64,000 nt of DNA from an uncultured bacterium (GCA_949294335.1 CASFGO010000018.1:1-64000), one strand, 5' to 3'; shown: positions 18,764 through 28,374, counted from the stretch's first letter. The notes: generated by a model from the sequence alone, not told the origin. A program made the numbers and translations.

Positions 18764-20368
18764 ATGAATAAACTTAAATCTTTATATAAAACAATTATAT
18801 CAATGCCTGTATTTTTAGCAATTATTGCTTTAATATTTTCTATAATAATTAAATCTTCATTACATGAAATTACAATATATAGAGAAATTATTGCAATATC
18901 ATTCGTTACTATATTAAGCACTTTATGTTTAAATAATAGGTTCAATAAAAAATTTCAAATAGAATTTATAATATCATATACCACTATTTTTTTATTAAGA
19001 GATTTAATAATCCTATTATTAATAGCGATTACACCTTTTGGTATGGCAGAATTAATACTAAAAGCTAATAAAATAATAATACTCTTAATTGGTAAAATTT
19101 TTCTTAGGATTTTTATTTCTTTTACGATTCTAAATTTATTTAATATGTTAACTTTAAAATTAACTAAATTAGTTGATATTAAAACAATATCTAAAAAACT
19201 AAAAGATATAATACAAAAACCTATAACAATAATATGCACAACAATTATTATTTTGTTTTCTCTAATATGGTTTGGACATAATACTGTTAATGGAAAATTT
19301 GAAAAATTAGCACAGATAGAAGCAAACATTTTTACTTCAAATATTATTGTACTAAATAATAATAAATTATTTGTTACAGATATAAACCATAATAAACAAA
19401 TAGAATATTATATCTATAATCCTTTTACAAAAAAAAAAGAAGTCACAGGTATTATTGAAAACCCAAGATACTCTGATATTCAAACAAAAGCATTAAAAAA
19501 TGGGAATGTTTTTATAATAGGTGCTAATTATCCAAATCAAAATAAAAATTTGAGAGGTATTATCTATAATCCATCAAATAATACAACTAAATTAACTTCA
19601 ATAATTCCGAATCCAAATTATACAGGTTCAATTTTAGAATTACCTGACAATAAATTATTCATTACCGGAGGAGAAGGAGAATGTAAAGCAGTTCAATTAT
19701 ATGATATAAAAAATAATACTTTTCAAAAATTACCTGATATGAATAATTTTCATCGTTCCCATTCTTCATTTCTATTGAAAAATAATAAAATATTATTAAT
19801 CGGGGGAGATTCTAAAGAGCCTGAAATTTATGATTTACAAAACAAAAAATCAACAAATATTGATATCGGATTTAGTACTACCTCACATGATATTAATTCA
19901 AAAGCGTTTTTACTTAAAAATGGTAAAATATTTATTCTATGTACCAGAAAATACTTAGAAGATGATGGATATGGAACGGAATGTTATGATTTTCTTAATA
20001 AAGAAACTTATTATCCATTCACTTATATTGGAATTTTTGATCCTAATACGAATAAAATTCAAGACCTCCAATGTGGTAGTAAAAAACACAAAATGGACGC
20101 ATATAATATTACCCAATTAAAAGATGGCAGAATTCTTATTACAGGAGGAAGAATTGGCAGAGGGACTAATATGGGGTATAAAGTATTAAATACAGCTCAA
20201 ATATATGATAATTCTACTAATAAATTCTACAGAGTAAATCATAAACTTAATATCCCAAGATATGCTCATAATTCAGAAACCTTAAACGATGGTAGAGTAT
20301 TAATATGGGGTGGTGTAAATAATAACTCAATAAATATCAAAGATATAGAATTGTTTACGTTAAGATAA
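18764..20368 (+). CDS. membrane protein with kelch-type beta-propeller domain
   Basis: The 534-residue protein has about five N-terminal membrane segments (about 12-30, 40-56, 68-92, 100-125 and 147-168). The rest is probably extracytoplasmic, with kelch-like repeats: LFITGGEGE, ILLIGGDSKEPEIYD, ILITGGRIGRG and VLIWGGVNNN. Each pairs a Gly-Gly strand end with an aromatic or Asp ending. GAGG lies before the ATG, 18 bp after the TPR gene. A role in binding surface carbohydrate or protein is only a guess. Confidence 0.6.
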   Translation: MNKLKSLYKTIISMPVFLAIIALIFSIIIKSSLHEITIYREIIAISFVTILSTLCLNNRFNKKFQIEFIISYTTIFLLRDLIILLLIAITPFGMAELILKANKIIILLIGKIFLRIFISFTILNLFNMLTLKLTKLVDIKTISKKLKDIIQKPITIICTTIIILFSLIWFGHNTVNGKFEKLAQIEANIFTSNIIVLNNNKLFVTDINHNKQIEYYIYNPFTKKKEVTGIIENPRYSDIQTKALKNGNVFIIGANYPNQNKNLRGIIYNPSNNTTKLTSIIPNPNYTGSILELPDNKLFITGGEGECKAVQLYDIKNNTFQKLPDMNNFHRSHSSFLLKNNKILLIGGDSKEPEIYDLQNKKSTNIDIGFSTTSHDINSKAFLLKNGKIFILCTRKYLEDDGYGTECYDFLNKETYYPFTYIGIFDPNTNKIQDLQCGSKKHKMDAYNITQLKDGRILITGGRIGRGTNMGYKVLNTAQIYDNSTNKFYRVNHKLNIPRYAHNSETLNDGRVLIWGGVNNNSINIKDIELFTLR

Positions 20369-20384
20369 TAATGAATTATAAAAA

Positions 20385-21284
20385 TTAAATTTTATAATCT
20401 TCTATATTATCTAAAATAAACTTCCCTATTTTACCATCTCTAAAATCTTTCATTATATAATGAGCACAACGTTCTGTGTCAGGTTCAAAAGTAGATTGTA
20501 CATTTTCTTCATCCACTTTTACTTTACCTTTTCTAATCCAATTACGTTTTAGTGCAATTTTATCAATAGTAAGTTCATCAACTTTATAAAAATCTTTAAA
20601 TGTTTGAGCATATTTTTCATTAGTTGATACTATATCCAATAATTCCTTAGCTATAATTTCCGTAGAATATGCATTTTCTGAAACAGAATTAACAAATGCC
20701 AACTTTTTAGCTTTCATTTGATCTTCTTGTTTCATTGGAATAATACCTGGGGTATCCAATAAATCTATATTAGGATTAATTCTAACCCATTGTTGTTGTC
20801 TTGTAACTCCTGCCTTCGCACCAACTTTTGTTTTTGTTGAGCGGGTTAATTTATTAATTATACTGGATTTTCCAACATTAGGTAGTCCAACAACAACAAC
20901 TCTTGCAGGACGCCTTAGCAAACCTTTTGCCATCATAGCTTGAATTCTTGGTTCGCTTAATTTTTGTACTATTTTTTCTATCTGAGGCATACATTTGAAA
21001 GATTTTGTATCGACTGCCAAAACAGGACAACCTGTTTGTTCTTCAATGAGTTTTACCCATGATTTAAGTTCTTCTTTTTCAACTAAATCGGATTTATTTA
21101 ACAAAAGAAGCCTTGGTTTATCTCCCAAAAGCTTCTTTATGTCATTATAACTGCTACTCATTGGAAGACGGGCATCTAATACTTCAATAACAACATCAAC
21201 GAGATTTAATTTCTCTTTGAGGGCTCTTTCAGCTTTTGCAATATGTCCCGGATACCAATGTATGTGTAACTTATCTTTTTTCAA
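20385..21284 (-). CDS. ylqF: ribosome biogenesis GTPase YlqF/RbgA
   Basis: The 299-residue protein has circularly permuted GTPase motifs, with G4 LNKSDLV preceding G1 GLPNVGKSS and G3 DTPGI, and starts with [14 protein letters not shown], typical of YlqF. It assists late 50S subunit assembly. Its start overlaps rplS by 14 bp, so ribosomal protein L19 and this assembly factor are probably made together. Confidence 0.92.
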   Translation of the reverse strand: MKKDKLHIHWYPGHIAKAERALKEKLNLVDVVIEVLDARLPMSSSYNDIKKLLGDKPRLLLLNKSDLVEKEELKSWVKLIEEQTGCPVLAVDTKSFKCMPQIEKIVQKLSEPRIQAMMAKGLLRRPARVVVVGLPNVGKSSIINKLTRSTKTKVGAKAGVTRQQQWVRINPNIDLLDTPGIIPMKQEDQMKAKKLAFVNSVSENAYSTEIIAKELLDIVSTNEKYAQTFKDFYKVDELTIDKIALKRNWIRKGKVKVDEENVQSTFEPDTERCAHYIMKDFRDGKIGKFILDNIEDYKI

Positions 21285-21624
21285 TTTTTTCTCTAATACG
21301 TGTAGCTTTACCTGAACGTTCTCTTAAGTAGTATAATTTAGAACGTCTAACATCACCACGTCTTAAAACAGTGATTTTGTCAATTCTTGGTGAGTTTAGT
21401 AAGAATACTCTTTCTACACCAATACCTTGGAATACTTTTCTAACAGTAATAGTTTTATTGATTCCTGCACCGTGTTCTTTAATTACAGTACCTTCGAAAG
21501 CCTGAATTCTTTCTTTGTTTCCTTCTACAATTCTTACGAATACTTTTACAGTATCACCAGGATTTATAGCAGGAATATCACTTTTCTTATATTGTTCTTC
21601 TAATTCTTTAATAATAGGATTCAT
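21271..21624 (-). CDS. rplS: 50S ribosomal protein L19
   Basis: The 117-residue protein matches L19 throughout: [35 protein letters not shown] and [26 protein letters not shown] precedes the ATG. About 125 bp of non-coding leader lie upstream on the - strand, with a candidate promoter TTGAAA plus 17 nt plus TACGAT near 21685-21713. Confidence 0.95.
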   Translation of the reverse strand: MNPIIKELEEQYKKSDIPAINPGDTVKVFVRIVEGNKERIQAFEGTVIKEHGAGINKTITVRKVFQGIGVERVFLLNSPRIDKITVLRRGDVRRSKLYYLRERSGKATRIREKIEKR

Positions 21625-21749
21625 TTTTGCTATTCCTTTATATTTATTGTCTAGTACAAAATTAGCGAGTCCACACCGCTCATTTCAATCGTATACAAAA
21701 GATAAAAGAATTTCAAGGGGTTCTTTAAGATTTGTATAGAATGATTCTA

Positions 21750-22067
21750 TTATAATTTTATAATCAGCGAGATAATATTATAAATTTTTGCTAATTTTCT
21801 TTGTGAACATTGTGATAATAAGGTAATAATATTTGATAAAATATCTTCATTTTGAGGATTTGGAGATACAAGTAACTCTGCAGGTGTAATATCAAATGCA
21901 GAACATATTTTATCAATTGTTTCAGCACTTGGTTGATATCTGTTTCTTTCAATATTCGATAATCCTTGTATACTTATACCTATTTTTTCAGCAAATTCTT
22001 CTTGTGTAAGATTATTTGAAACTCTTATATTTTTTATATTAGTATTTATTAATTTTTGGTATTTCAT
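21750..22067 (-). CDS. XRE-family helix-turn-helix regulator
   Basis: The 105-residue protein carries an N-terminal Cro/C1-type helix-turn-helix: NLTQEEFAEKIGISIQGLSNIERNRYQPSAET at about 19-52, followed by DKICSAFDITPAELL and a short C-terminal helix. The target is unknown. It lies upstream of, and in the same direction as, rplS, and is divergent from the FKS-motif gene at 22238, which it might control. Confidence 0.8.
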   Translation of the reverse strand: MKYQKLINTNIKNIRVSNNLTQEEFAEKIGISIQGLSNIERNRYQPSAETIDKICSAFDITPAELLVSPNPQNEDILSNIITLLSQCSQRKLAKIYNIISLIIKL

Positions 22068-22237
22068 AAACTATAACTTACTGTATATCTCCATTTAATT
22101 TAATCAACTGTATGGATATTAATATGGCTATTTAATGTAACAATTTATTTACAAAGCCAATATTTATAGCAATTAATAAGATTTATAGATTTTATATATT
22201 ATGTAAGCAAAAACATAATTGAATTATAGGAGGTTCT

Positions 22238-23128
22238 ATGAATAGTGTAAGTTTTAAAAGTACTGTTGCCACACAAGGAAAACCATCAGAAAAAATAATA
22301 ACTCAGAAAAAAGGAGAAATTACTAAAGAAGTGGATTCTCAAAAGAGTAATGCTGCTAAATTAATGATTGGGGCAACAGCAGCAGCTGCGATTGTTATCG
22401 GTGGGGTATTAATACATAAAGGGATTGCAGCTCGTAAAGCTGCTAAAAAAGCATTTCAAGAAGGTTTCAATGCTGTAGAACATATTCATATCAAAGAAAC
22501 TCCTGCAAGTCGTAACGCACAAGCAATGATTGATAGAGTAGAAAAATTAAAAACTCAGGGAAATTCTGCTATAAAAAACAATCCATATACATCTATCGAT
22601 TGGAATGCAAAACCAATTTCAAGAACTCAAGCATTATTTGAACATAAATTTCCAACAGCAAGAGCTAGAGATGCATATATAAATCCAGAATTTGCAAAAG
22701 AATTTGAAGTTCTTGAAAAACAAGGATATAAAATAAATGTTAAAAATAATAAAAATGGCTACCAAACTATTACATATATTTATCCTGAAAGTTCTCCTAT
22801 TGAATCTAAAGTTATACACGGTAAAGTTGCCGATTTAAACAAAGGGTATGATTGGACAGCTGATGATTCTCGTTCAATAAGAATTAAACTAAAAAATAAA
22901 ACATCAGGAGATGATACATATACTTTAAAATTTAATAATAATCCACATATTGGAGATGCCAGATATGACTTTGGGACAAGTTGTAAAGAACACTGGAGTG
23001 ATACAGGCTCTAATGATAAAAAAGATTTATTTGAACGAATAATTACACCATGGACTAAACAAGATAATAGCGACGAAGTTAGCAAATGTTTACTAAATGA
23101 ATTCAAAGATGCTCTTGAAATCGTATAA
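22238..23128 (+). CDS. hypothetical protein with N-terminal NSVSFKS motif
   Basis: The 296-residue protein begins MNSVSFKST, one of five proteins in the window with an Asn/Ser-rich N-terminus leading to F-[K/R]-[A/G/S]. One hydrophobic Ala/Gly segment (about 42-62, LMIGATAAAAIVIGG) is followed by a basic stretch and a largely polar domain to the end. It has no Sec signal peptide at the N-terminus. A strong Shine-Dalgarno (AGGAGG) sits 7 nt before the ATG. No family is recognised. Confidence 0.6.
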   Translation: MNSVSFKSTVATQGKPSEKIITQKKGEITKEVDSQKSNAAKLMIGATAAAAIVIGGVLIHKGIAARKAAKKAFQEGFNAVEHIHIKETPASRNAQAMIDRVEKLKTQGNSAIKNNPYTSIDWNAKPISRTQALFEHKFPTARARDAYINPEFAKEFEVLEKQGYKINVKNNKNGYQTITYIYPESSPIESKVIHGKVADLNKGYDWTADDSRSIRIKLKNKTSGDDTYTLKFNNNPHIGDARYDFGTSCKEHWSDTGSNDKKDLFERIITPWTKQDNSDEVSKCLLNEFKDALEIV

Positions 23129-23137
23129 AATAATAAA

Positions 23138-23170
23138 AGCAGGATAATTAATATAATTAATTATTCTGCT
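23138..23170 (-). terminator. hairpin at the 3' end of the sugar permease gene
   Basis: A palindrome with one G-T pair (AGCAGGATAATTAAT on the left) overlaps the last codons of the - strand permease gene and could also stop + strand transcripts of the gene at 22238. On the - strand it is followed by TTTATTAT. Confidence 0.5.
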
Positions 23171-24045
23171 TCGTTATAAACCATTTTTTTACGAAGTTTC
23201 CATTGAAATAGTACAAGGACAAATATTATCGCAAATAATATATAAGCTATTGCACTTGCTTTTCCTACATCAAAGAATTCAAATGCGTATTTATATATTG
23301 AATATACTAAAACCATTGTACTATTATTAGGTCCTCCTTCTGTCATAATATAAATTAAATCAAAAACTTGAAAAGATGATATTGATGTGATTACAATTAC
23401 AAAAAATATTGTTGGACTTAATAGTGGAACTGTAACATTTTTGAATGTTTGCAATGAATTTGCTCCATCTATTTTAGCGGCTTCTAATACTTCTTGATTT
23501 ATTGCAGATAGCCCTGATAAAAATATTATCATATTGTATCCTATCAATTTCCAAGTTGATACTGCAATTAATGCAGGCATGGCATAACGAGCATCATATA
23601 GCCATTTAATATTTAAATGAAATAATTGATTTAATAATCCAATATTAGGGTCAAATATCCATTGCCAAACAATTGCAATTACAATCATTGGAGTAATAAA
23701 TGGTAAAAAATAAGCTGTTTTATAAAAATTACTTCCTCTTATTTTACTATTCAAAATACATGCCAGTATAAGAGGGATTATAACTGAAAACACAGATGTT
23801 GAAATTGCAAAAACAAATGTATTTGATAAAACCTGTAAAAATGTTTTATCTGTTAATACATCCTTATAATTATTTACCCCTGCAAAAGTTATTGGTGATA
23901 ATAAATCCCAATTAACAAAACTCAAAGAGAAAGAAAAAATAACAGGAATAACAATAAAAATCAAAGTTCCTAAAACTGCAGGAAGTATAAAAATCATTGC
24001 AGTTAACTTATCACTTTTGTTAATGTTTGATTGAAAGTTATCCAT
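23161..24045 (-). CDS. ABC sugar transporter permease, MalF/UgpA type
   Basis: The 294-residue protein has six membrane segments and the EAA-loop motif EAAKIDGANSLQTFKNVTVPLLSPT, which contacts the ATPase. The first segment MIFILPAVLGTLIFIVIPVIFSF is typical of carbohydrate uptake permeases (CUT1). No second permease, binding protein or ATPase gene is adjacent, so it is an orphan gene in this window. A similar orphan is at 55241. The substrate is unknown. Confidence 0.87.
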   Translation of the reverse strand: MDNFQSNINKSDKLTAMIFILPAVLGTLIFIVIPVIFSFSLSFVNWDLLSPITFAGVNNYKDVLTDKTFLQVLSNTFVFAISTSVFSVIIPLILACILNSKIRGSNFYKTAYFLPFITPMIVIAIVWQWIFDPNIGLLNQLFHLNIKWLYDARYAMPALIAVSTWKLIGYNMIIFLSGLSAINQEVLEAAKIDGANSLQTFKNVTVPLLSPTIFFVIVITSISSFQVFDLIYIMTEGGPNNSTMVLVYSIYKYAFEFFDVGKASAIAYILFAIIFVLVLFQWKLRKKMVYNEAE

Positions 24046-24099
24046 ATTTATACTAAATTATACTTAAAATGGATAAAATGGTAAATACAGGAGAATAAT

Positions 24100-25590
24100 A
24101 TGTTACCTTTAACAGCTTTTGGAAAAAATGATATTCGTGGGATTTATGGAGAAGATATTACTGAAGAATTATATTTCTATACAGGCAGAGCATTTATAAG
24201 ATATCTTATTAATCAAACAGGCGAAGAATCCCACAATATATGGGTTACTGTTTGCAGAGATGCAAGAACACATTCACCATCGTTAGTAGAAGCATTGATT
24301 AAAGGTGTTCGTTCAACAGGTGCAAATATTGTTGATTTAGGGCTTGCACCAACTCCTATAGGTTATTATTCAGAAGTTGTAGGTTTACCAAGATTTATTA
24401 CTGACAATCGTTCTGTTTTAGGTGCTTTGATTGTTACTGCAAGTCATAATCCTAGCCAATATAATGGTTTAAAAATGACACATAATCATCAAACTCTTAA
24501 TGAAGAACAAATAAAAGATGTTAAGGCTTTGACTGAGGCAGAATATAGAATTAAATCACAAGAAACTAAACAAGGACAGTTAAAAGAATATGACTTAATT
24601 CCTGATTATATAACTGCAATGAGAGGTGAATTTTCTCATCTTGTAAGGTTAATTAATAATAATATCAAAGTAGTTGTCGATAGTGGTAATGCAACAGCCG
24701 GAATTGTTGCTCCTCAGTTATATAGAGAACTTGGTTGTAAGGTTGTAGAATTGTTCTCTACTCCTGATGGTCGTTTCCCTAATCACCATCCAAACCCTAG
24801 TGATCCAAAGAATTTAGAAGATTTAAAAAAAGCTGTTATTGCTGAAAATGCTGATTTAGGTATAGCTTTTGATGGGGATAGTGATAGAATTGGAATCGTT
24901 GATTCTCAAGGCAATCATATGACTGGTGATAAATTATTGCTTATATATGCAATGGATGTAATAGAACAATATAAAAAGAAAAATATATCCCCAATTGTAG
25001 TATCAGAAGTAAAATGTTCCCAAGTTTTATTTGATACAATAAATAAACTTGGAGGTCATGCTGTTATGTGTAAAACAGGTCACGGCTATATCAAAGGTAA
25101 AATGAAAGAAACAGGTGCTGTTTTAGCTGGTGAAATGAGTGGACATACATTCTTTAAAGATAGATACTACGGATTTGATGATGCTGTATATGCAGGCTGT
25201 AGAATAATTGAAATTCTTGCAAAGCAAAAAATACAAAATCCTAATTTCGTTATTGAAGATTTGTTAGTTTCATTTAATGCGGTATACTCTTCTCCAGAAT
25301 TAAGGTTACCTTGTCCAAATGAATTAAAGAAATCTGTTCTTGCAGAATTTGAAAAATTTGTGAAAGAAAATAAAAATGCTTTTGGTGACGAAATAAAAGA
25401 TGTAATAACTCTTGATGGTATGCGAATTGTTTTTGACGGTGGGTTTGCTCTTGTTAGACAAAGTAATACTGAACCTGTATTTACTCTTAGATTTGAGGCA
25501 AAATCAGAGTTAAATGCAGATATTTATAGAGATGTAATGGTTAAAAAATTGAACAGCTTAATTAATGGATTGGGCACAACTAAAGTGTAG
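24100..25590 (+). CDS. phosphomannomutase/phosphoglucomutase
   Basis: The 496-residue alpha-D-phosphohexomutase has the start FGKNDIRGIYGEDI, the phosphoserine loop TASHNPSQYNGLK, the metal-binding loop DGDSDRIG, the sugar-binding loop GEMSGHTFFKD and the phosphate-binding RQSNTEPVFTLRFE near the C-terminus. It interconverts hexose 1- and 6-phosphates for surface polysaccharide and glycogen metabolism. Mannose or glucose preference cannot be read here. It is divergent from the permease gene. Confidence 0.92.
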   Translation: MLPLTAFGKNDIRGIYGEDITEELYFYTGRAFIRYLINQTGEESHNIWVTVCRDARTHSPSLVEALIKGVRSTGANIVDLGLAPTPIGYYSEVVGLPRFITDNRSVLGALIVTASHNPSQYNGLKMTHNHQTLNEEQIKDVKALTEAEYRIKSQETKQGQLKEYDLIPDYITAMRGEFSHLVRLINNNIKVVVDSGNATAGIVAPQLYRELGCKVVELFSTPDGRFPNHHPNPSDPKNLEDLKKAVIAENADLGIAFDGDSDRIGIVDSQGNHMTGDKLLLIYAMDVIEQYKKKNISPIVVSEVKCSQVLFDTINKLGGHAVMCKTGHGYIKGKMKETGAVLAGEMSGHTFFKDRYYGFDDAVYAGCRIIEILAKQKIQNPNFVIEDLLVSFNAVYSSPELRLPCPNELKKSVLAEFEKFVKENKNAFGDEIKDVITLDGMRIVFDGGFALVRQSNTEPVFTLRFEAKSELNADIYRDVMVKKLNSLINGLGTTKV

Positions 25591-25620
25591 TATTAACACT
25601 TATTTAAATTTGTACTTATG

Positions 25621-25857
25621 CTATGATAAAGCAACAGGCTCGTATTTTGCAGCCTTTGAATTTACAGCATAGCAAACTACAGCTAATCGTTGTGATAATT
25701 TTAAATAATTTATAGCGTTATGTGATGCAATATTCATTACATCCATAACTTCTTCTGGTTTAATTTTTGATTCCAAGTTATCATGGTTATCAACTTTTTC
25801 TTTTGCATATTTTTCTACTAATAACTTGTCAATAAAATCGCGTGCCCCAATTGCCAT
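25621..25857 (-). CDS. hypothetical small helical protein
   Basis: The 78-residue protein starts MAIGARDFIDKLL. The ATG at 25857 has AAAGGGG 9 nt upstream, which is why a longer frame starting at 25932 is not used. It is helical, mildly acidic in the middle (KIKPEEVMDVMNIASHNAINYLKLSQRL) and has no membrane segment. It is divergent from the thioredoxin-like gene, with a 20-bp perfect palindrome between them. No family is recognised. Confidence 0.55.
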   Translation of the reverse strand: MAIGARDFIDKLLVEKYAKEKVDNHDNLESKIKPEEVMDVMNIASHNAINYLKLSQRLAVVCYAVNSKAAKYEPVALS

Positions 25858-25960
25858 ATTATTATACCCCTTTATTAAATTGTTATTCCTCTGTCCTAAT
25901 TTTGAACCCTTATATATAAAAAGTATATACAAAATAGATAATTGCTTTTTTAGTCTTTTT

Positions 25961-25980
25961 TTGTAACAAATTTGTTACAA
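25961..25980. promoter_or_regulatory. 20-bp perfect palindrome, candidate operator
   Basis: TTGTAACAAA and TTTGTTACAA form an uninterrupted palindrome between two divergent genes. It has no T-run of the terminator type and fits a dimeric regulator site. A related TTTTTTTGTTACAAT lies upstream of the gene at 11656. Confidence 0.4.
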
Positions 25981-26046
25981 TTTCTTATATCAATTTGGGG
26001 AATGTTTTTTATTGATTATCTATTAATATAGGTTAGAGAGGTTATT

Positions 26047-26343
26047 ATGATTGTAGATATTGATGAAAATAATTTTGAAGAACAAACTTCAAATGGGCTT
26101 AAACTTATAATTTTTTCTGCAAAATGGTGTAGTTATTGTACAAAAGAAAATGAAGTATTAAAAGAACTCCCTGATATATGGTTTGGAAAAGTTGATGGTG
26201 ATAAAAGTCCGTCTTTAGTAAGCAAATATGCTGTTATGGGATTCCCAACATTTATATTATTTAAAAATGGAGAAATAGTGACTAAATTTTCTGGATATAA
26301 AAATAAATTTGAGTTAATGAATATATTAAGCAAATTTGTTTAA
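26047..26343 (+). CDS. thioredoxin-fold protein
   Basis: The 98-residue protein has a thioredoxin fold with the active site WCSYC (Cys28, Cys31) and the cis-proline motif GFPTFILFKNG. The active site differs from the WCGPC of standard thioredoxin, so its redox potential or partner may differ. It has no signal peptide, so it is probably a cytoplasmic thiol-disulfide oxidoreductase. GAGAGG precedes the ATG. Its stop abuts the convergent UDG gene. Confidence 0.85.
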   Translation: MIVDIDENNFEEQTSNGLKLIIFSAKWCSYCTKENEVLKELPDIWFGKVDGDKSPSLVSKYAVMGFPTFILFKNGEIVTKFSGYKNKFELMNILSKFV

Positions 26344-26919
26344 TTATAATTTATCATATTCTTTTTTAATTTCTTTTATATCTTGCCACATTAACCACTT
26401 AGGAGAACCTTTCTCTCTTGAATCGTTTCTTAGTAAATATGAAGGATGGAATATTGGCATCATTTTAGATTCATAAGGACCATCAAACCATTTTCCCCTT
26501 GCACGAGTTATTCCTCTTTCATTGGGAAGCATTGTATTTAGAGCAATATTTCCACAAACTAAAATAATTCTAGGTTTAAGAATATCAATCTGAGCTTTTA
26601 AATATTCCTCACAGGCAAGTTTTTCTTCAGGTAAAGGATTTCTATTTTCAGGAGGTCGACATTTTATAGTATTACATATATAAACATCTTTTTCTCGAGA
26701 TAATCCAACACATTCGAATATCTTATCTAATAATTGACCAGCTTTACCAACAAAAGGAATACCCTTTTGATCTTCCCAATATCCAGGGGCTTCTCCTATT
26801 AGCATTAATTTAGGATTTGGAATCCCTCCTGAAAAAACTACTTTATTACGACTATTTGCTAAAGAACATTTCTGGCATGATAAGCATTTTTTTTTAATTT
26901 TTTCTAATTCTTCATACAT
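26344..26919 (-). CDS. uracil-DNA glycosylase, family 4 (iron-sulfur)
   Basis: The 191-residue protein has the family 4/5 motifs GEAPGYWEDQKGIPFVGKAGQLLD and HPSYLLR, and cysteines suited to a 4Fe-4S cluster (Cys12, Cys15 and two further Cys near 79-101). It removes uracil from DNA to start base-excision repair. The start overlaps the ogt gene by 16 bp, so two base-damage repair enzymes are probably coexpressed. Confidence 0.9.
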   Translation of the reverse strand: MYEELEKIKKKCLSCQKCSLANSRNKVVFSGGIPNPKLMLIGEAPGYWEDQKGIPFVGKAGQLLDKIFECVGLSREKDVYICNTIKCRPPENRNPLPEEKLACEEYLKAQIDILKPRIILVCGNIALNTMLPNERGITRARGKWFDGPYESKMMPIFHPSYLLRNDSREKGSPKWLMWQDIKEIKKEYDKL

Positions 26920-27374
26920 ACTTTGGCCTCTAAGTTTAATAATTTTTCTTTTATATCAACTCCTATAACAAAACCTTTTAATGATTTGTCGTTCCCTAAA
27001 ATTCTATGACAAGGTACAATAATTAACAAGGGGTTTCTATTACAAGCATTTCCAACTGCCCTTGAAGCATTGGGTTGATTTATTTTTTTTGCAATATATT
27101 TATAGCTTACGACTTTTCCATATGGTATTTTAATAAGTTCTTCCCAGACTTTCTTTTGGAAAACAGTACCTTTTAATAATATTGGAATATCAAATTTTAG
27201 TCGATTACCTAATAAATATTCTTTTAATTCTATAAATGTTTTTTTTAGTAAACAAGTTTCATTAAAAACAAAGTTTGAATCAGGCTTTGTTTTTGTTATT
27301 CCTACAATATAATTATCTTCTTCTAATATGTATAGATTACCAATATTCGTTTTATATTCAAAATAATTTTTCAT
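26904..27374 (-). CDS. ogt: methylated-DNA-protein cysteine methyltransferase
   Basis: The 156-residue protein contains the catalytic motif VPCHRILG with acceptor Cys122, preceded by the DNA-binding region PYGKVVSYKYIAKKINQP..SRAVGNACNRNP. It transfers the alkyl group from O6-alkylguanine onto itself. It precedes the UDG gene with a 16-bp overlap. No Ada-type regulatory domain is present. Confidence 0.92.
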   Translation of the reverse strand: MKNYFEYKTNIGNLYILEEDNYIVGITKTKPDSNFVFNETCLLKKTFIELKEYLLGNRLKFDIPILLKGTVFQKKVWEELIKIPYGKVVSYKYIAKKINQPNASRAVGNACNRNPLLIIVPCHRILGNDKSLKGFVIGVDIKEKLLNLEAKVCMKN

Positions 27375-27391
27375 AACATATTTACAATTTA

Positions 27392-27727
27392 TTATATAAA
27401 ATTTAAAGCTATACTTAAAACAGACATAATAATTGATCCTAACAAAGCAGAAATAAAACCATCTACTTCAAAACCTGATACTAGATAGCTTACAAACATT
27501 AATAATAAAGAATTTATAACTAAACTAAATAAACCTAAACTCATTATATTAATAGGTAGTGTAATAAGTTTTAATGCAGGTTTTAAAGAAATATTTATTA
27601 AAGCAATAGTAATTGCTGCTATAAATGCTGTAATATATCCATCTACTTCAATACCAGGAACAATCCAAGCTGTAAACAATACTATTAATGCTAATATTAA
27701 CCATTTGAATAATAAATATAAAATCAT
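27392..27727 (-). CDS. phage holin family 4 superfamily membrane protein (YvlD-like)
   Basis: The 111-residue protein has four membrane segments and the family features GIEVDGYITAFIAAITIALINISLKP and GFEVDGFISALLGSIIMS, an internal duplication. Despite the family name these are ordinary chromosomal membrane proteins of unknown function, and nothing viral is nearby. AGAGG lies 6 nt before the ATG. Confidence 0.82.
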   Translation of the reverse strand: MILYLLFKWLILALIVLFTAWIVPGIEVDGYITAFIAAITIALINISLKPALKLITLPINIMSLGLFSLVINSLLLMFVSYLVSGFEVDGFISALLGSIIMSVLSIALNFI

Positions 27728-27832
27728 TTTGACCTCTTTAATTATATATTTTTTTTTACAATTTAAAATTTTTATATTAAATAATAGTTATGTTTATATT
27801 AGAATATAACAAATATACAAAAAGGAGTATCT

Positions 27833-28156
27833 ATGAATAGTATTAATCAAACATCGCCTAATTTTAAGGCTACAACAGTTATAAAAACTAATAATAATCT
27901 TTTAACAAAAGAAGAAATTAAAACTTTAACTAAAATAGGAGAAAAAATTGGAATTAGAAGTGATAAAATTAATTTTAATGTTAATACATTAAATGAAGAT
28001 CGAGTTACAATATCTCATAATGCCAAATTTAATTCAGGAACAAATTCTTTTGAAACTTATCATATGGTTAATATGAAAAAAGATGAGATAAAACCATTTG
28101 AATATATTTCTAAGAAATTAAAATCCATTAAAGATTTATATAAAAGTTCTATGTAA
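27833..28156 (+). CDS. hypothetical protein with N-terminal SPNFKA motif
   Basis: The 107-residue protein begins MNSINQTSPNFKAT, matching the Asn-rich N-terminus plus F-K-A/G/S pattern of other window proteins. The remainder is a small polar domain with KIGIRSDKINFNVN and a C-terminal helix. It has no signal peptide, membrane segment or known family. AAAGGAG precedes the ATG. Confidence 0.6.
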   Translation: MNSINQTSPNFKATTVIKTNNNLLTKEEIKTLTKIGEKIGIRSDKINFNVNTLNEDRVTISHNAKFNSGTNSFETYHMVNMKKDEIKPFEYISKKLKSIKDLYKSSM

Positions 28157-28176
28157 TATAATTTGAAGCTGATGAA

Positions 28177-28374
28177 TTAATCTTCATCTTCATCAGCTTC
28201 AACGTCAAGAACTTCTTGTTCGTCTTCTTTTGTTTTATATATTTCTAATTTTGCAAATGCAAAATCTAAATCTATATTTAAATATTCACCTTGCTCCCAA
28301 CCAAGTTGTTTTAAGTATTCTTTGGGGATTTTTATATATAAATTATCATCCCAATAAACTAATTTTGTTTTCAT
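28177..28374 (-). CDS. AbrB/MazE-type swapped-hairpin DNA-binding protein
   Basis: The 65-residue protein fits the SpoVT-AbrB fold: a short N-terminal strand, LYIKIPKEYLKQLGWEQGEYLNIDL, and a closing strand. An acidic tail (about 48-65) follows. No toxin gene is adjacent, so an antitoxin role is not supported; it may be a small transcription regulator. AAAGGAG precedes the ATG. A 14-bp inverted repeat (28163-28202) spans its stop codon. Confidence 0.68.
   Translation of the reverse strand: MKTKLVYWDDNLYIKIPKEYLKQLGWEQGEYLNIDLDFAFAKLEIYKTKEDEQEVLDVEADEDED

Noticed and set aside
27392..27727. Prophage signal from the holin-family gene
   Set aside because: The family is mostly chromosomal and no other phage gene is nearby.
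28177..28374. Toxin-antitoxin module with the AbrB-like protein
   Set aside because: No toxin-like gene is adjacent on either side.
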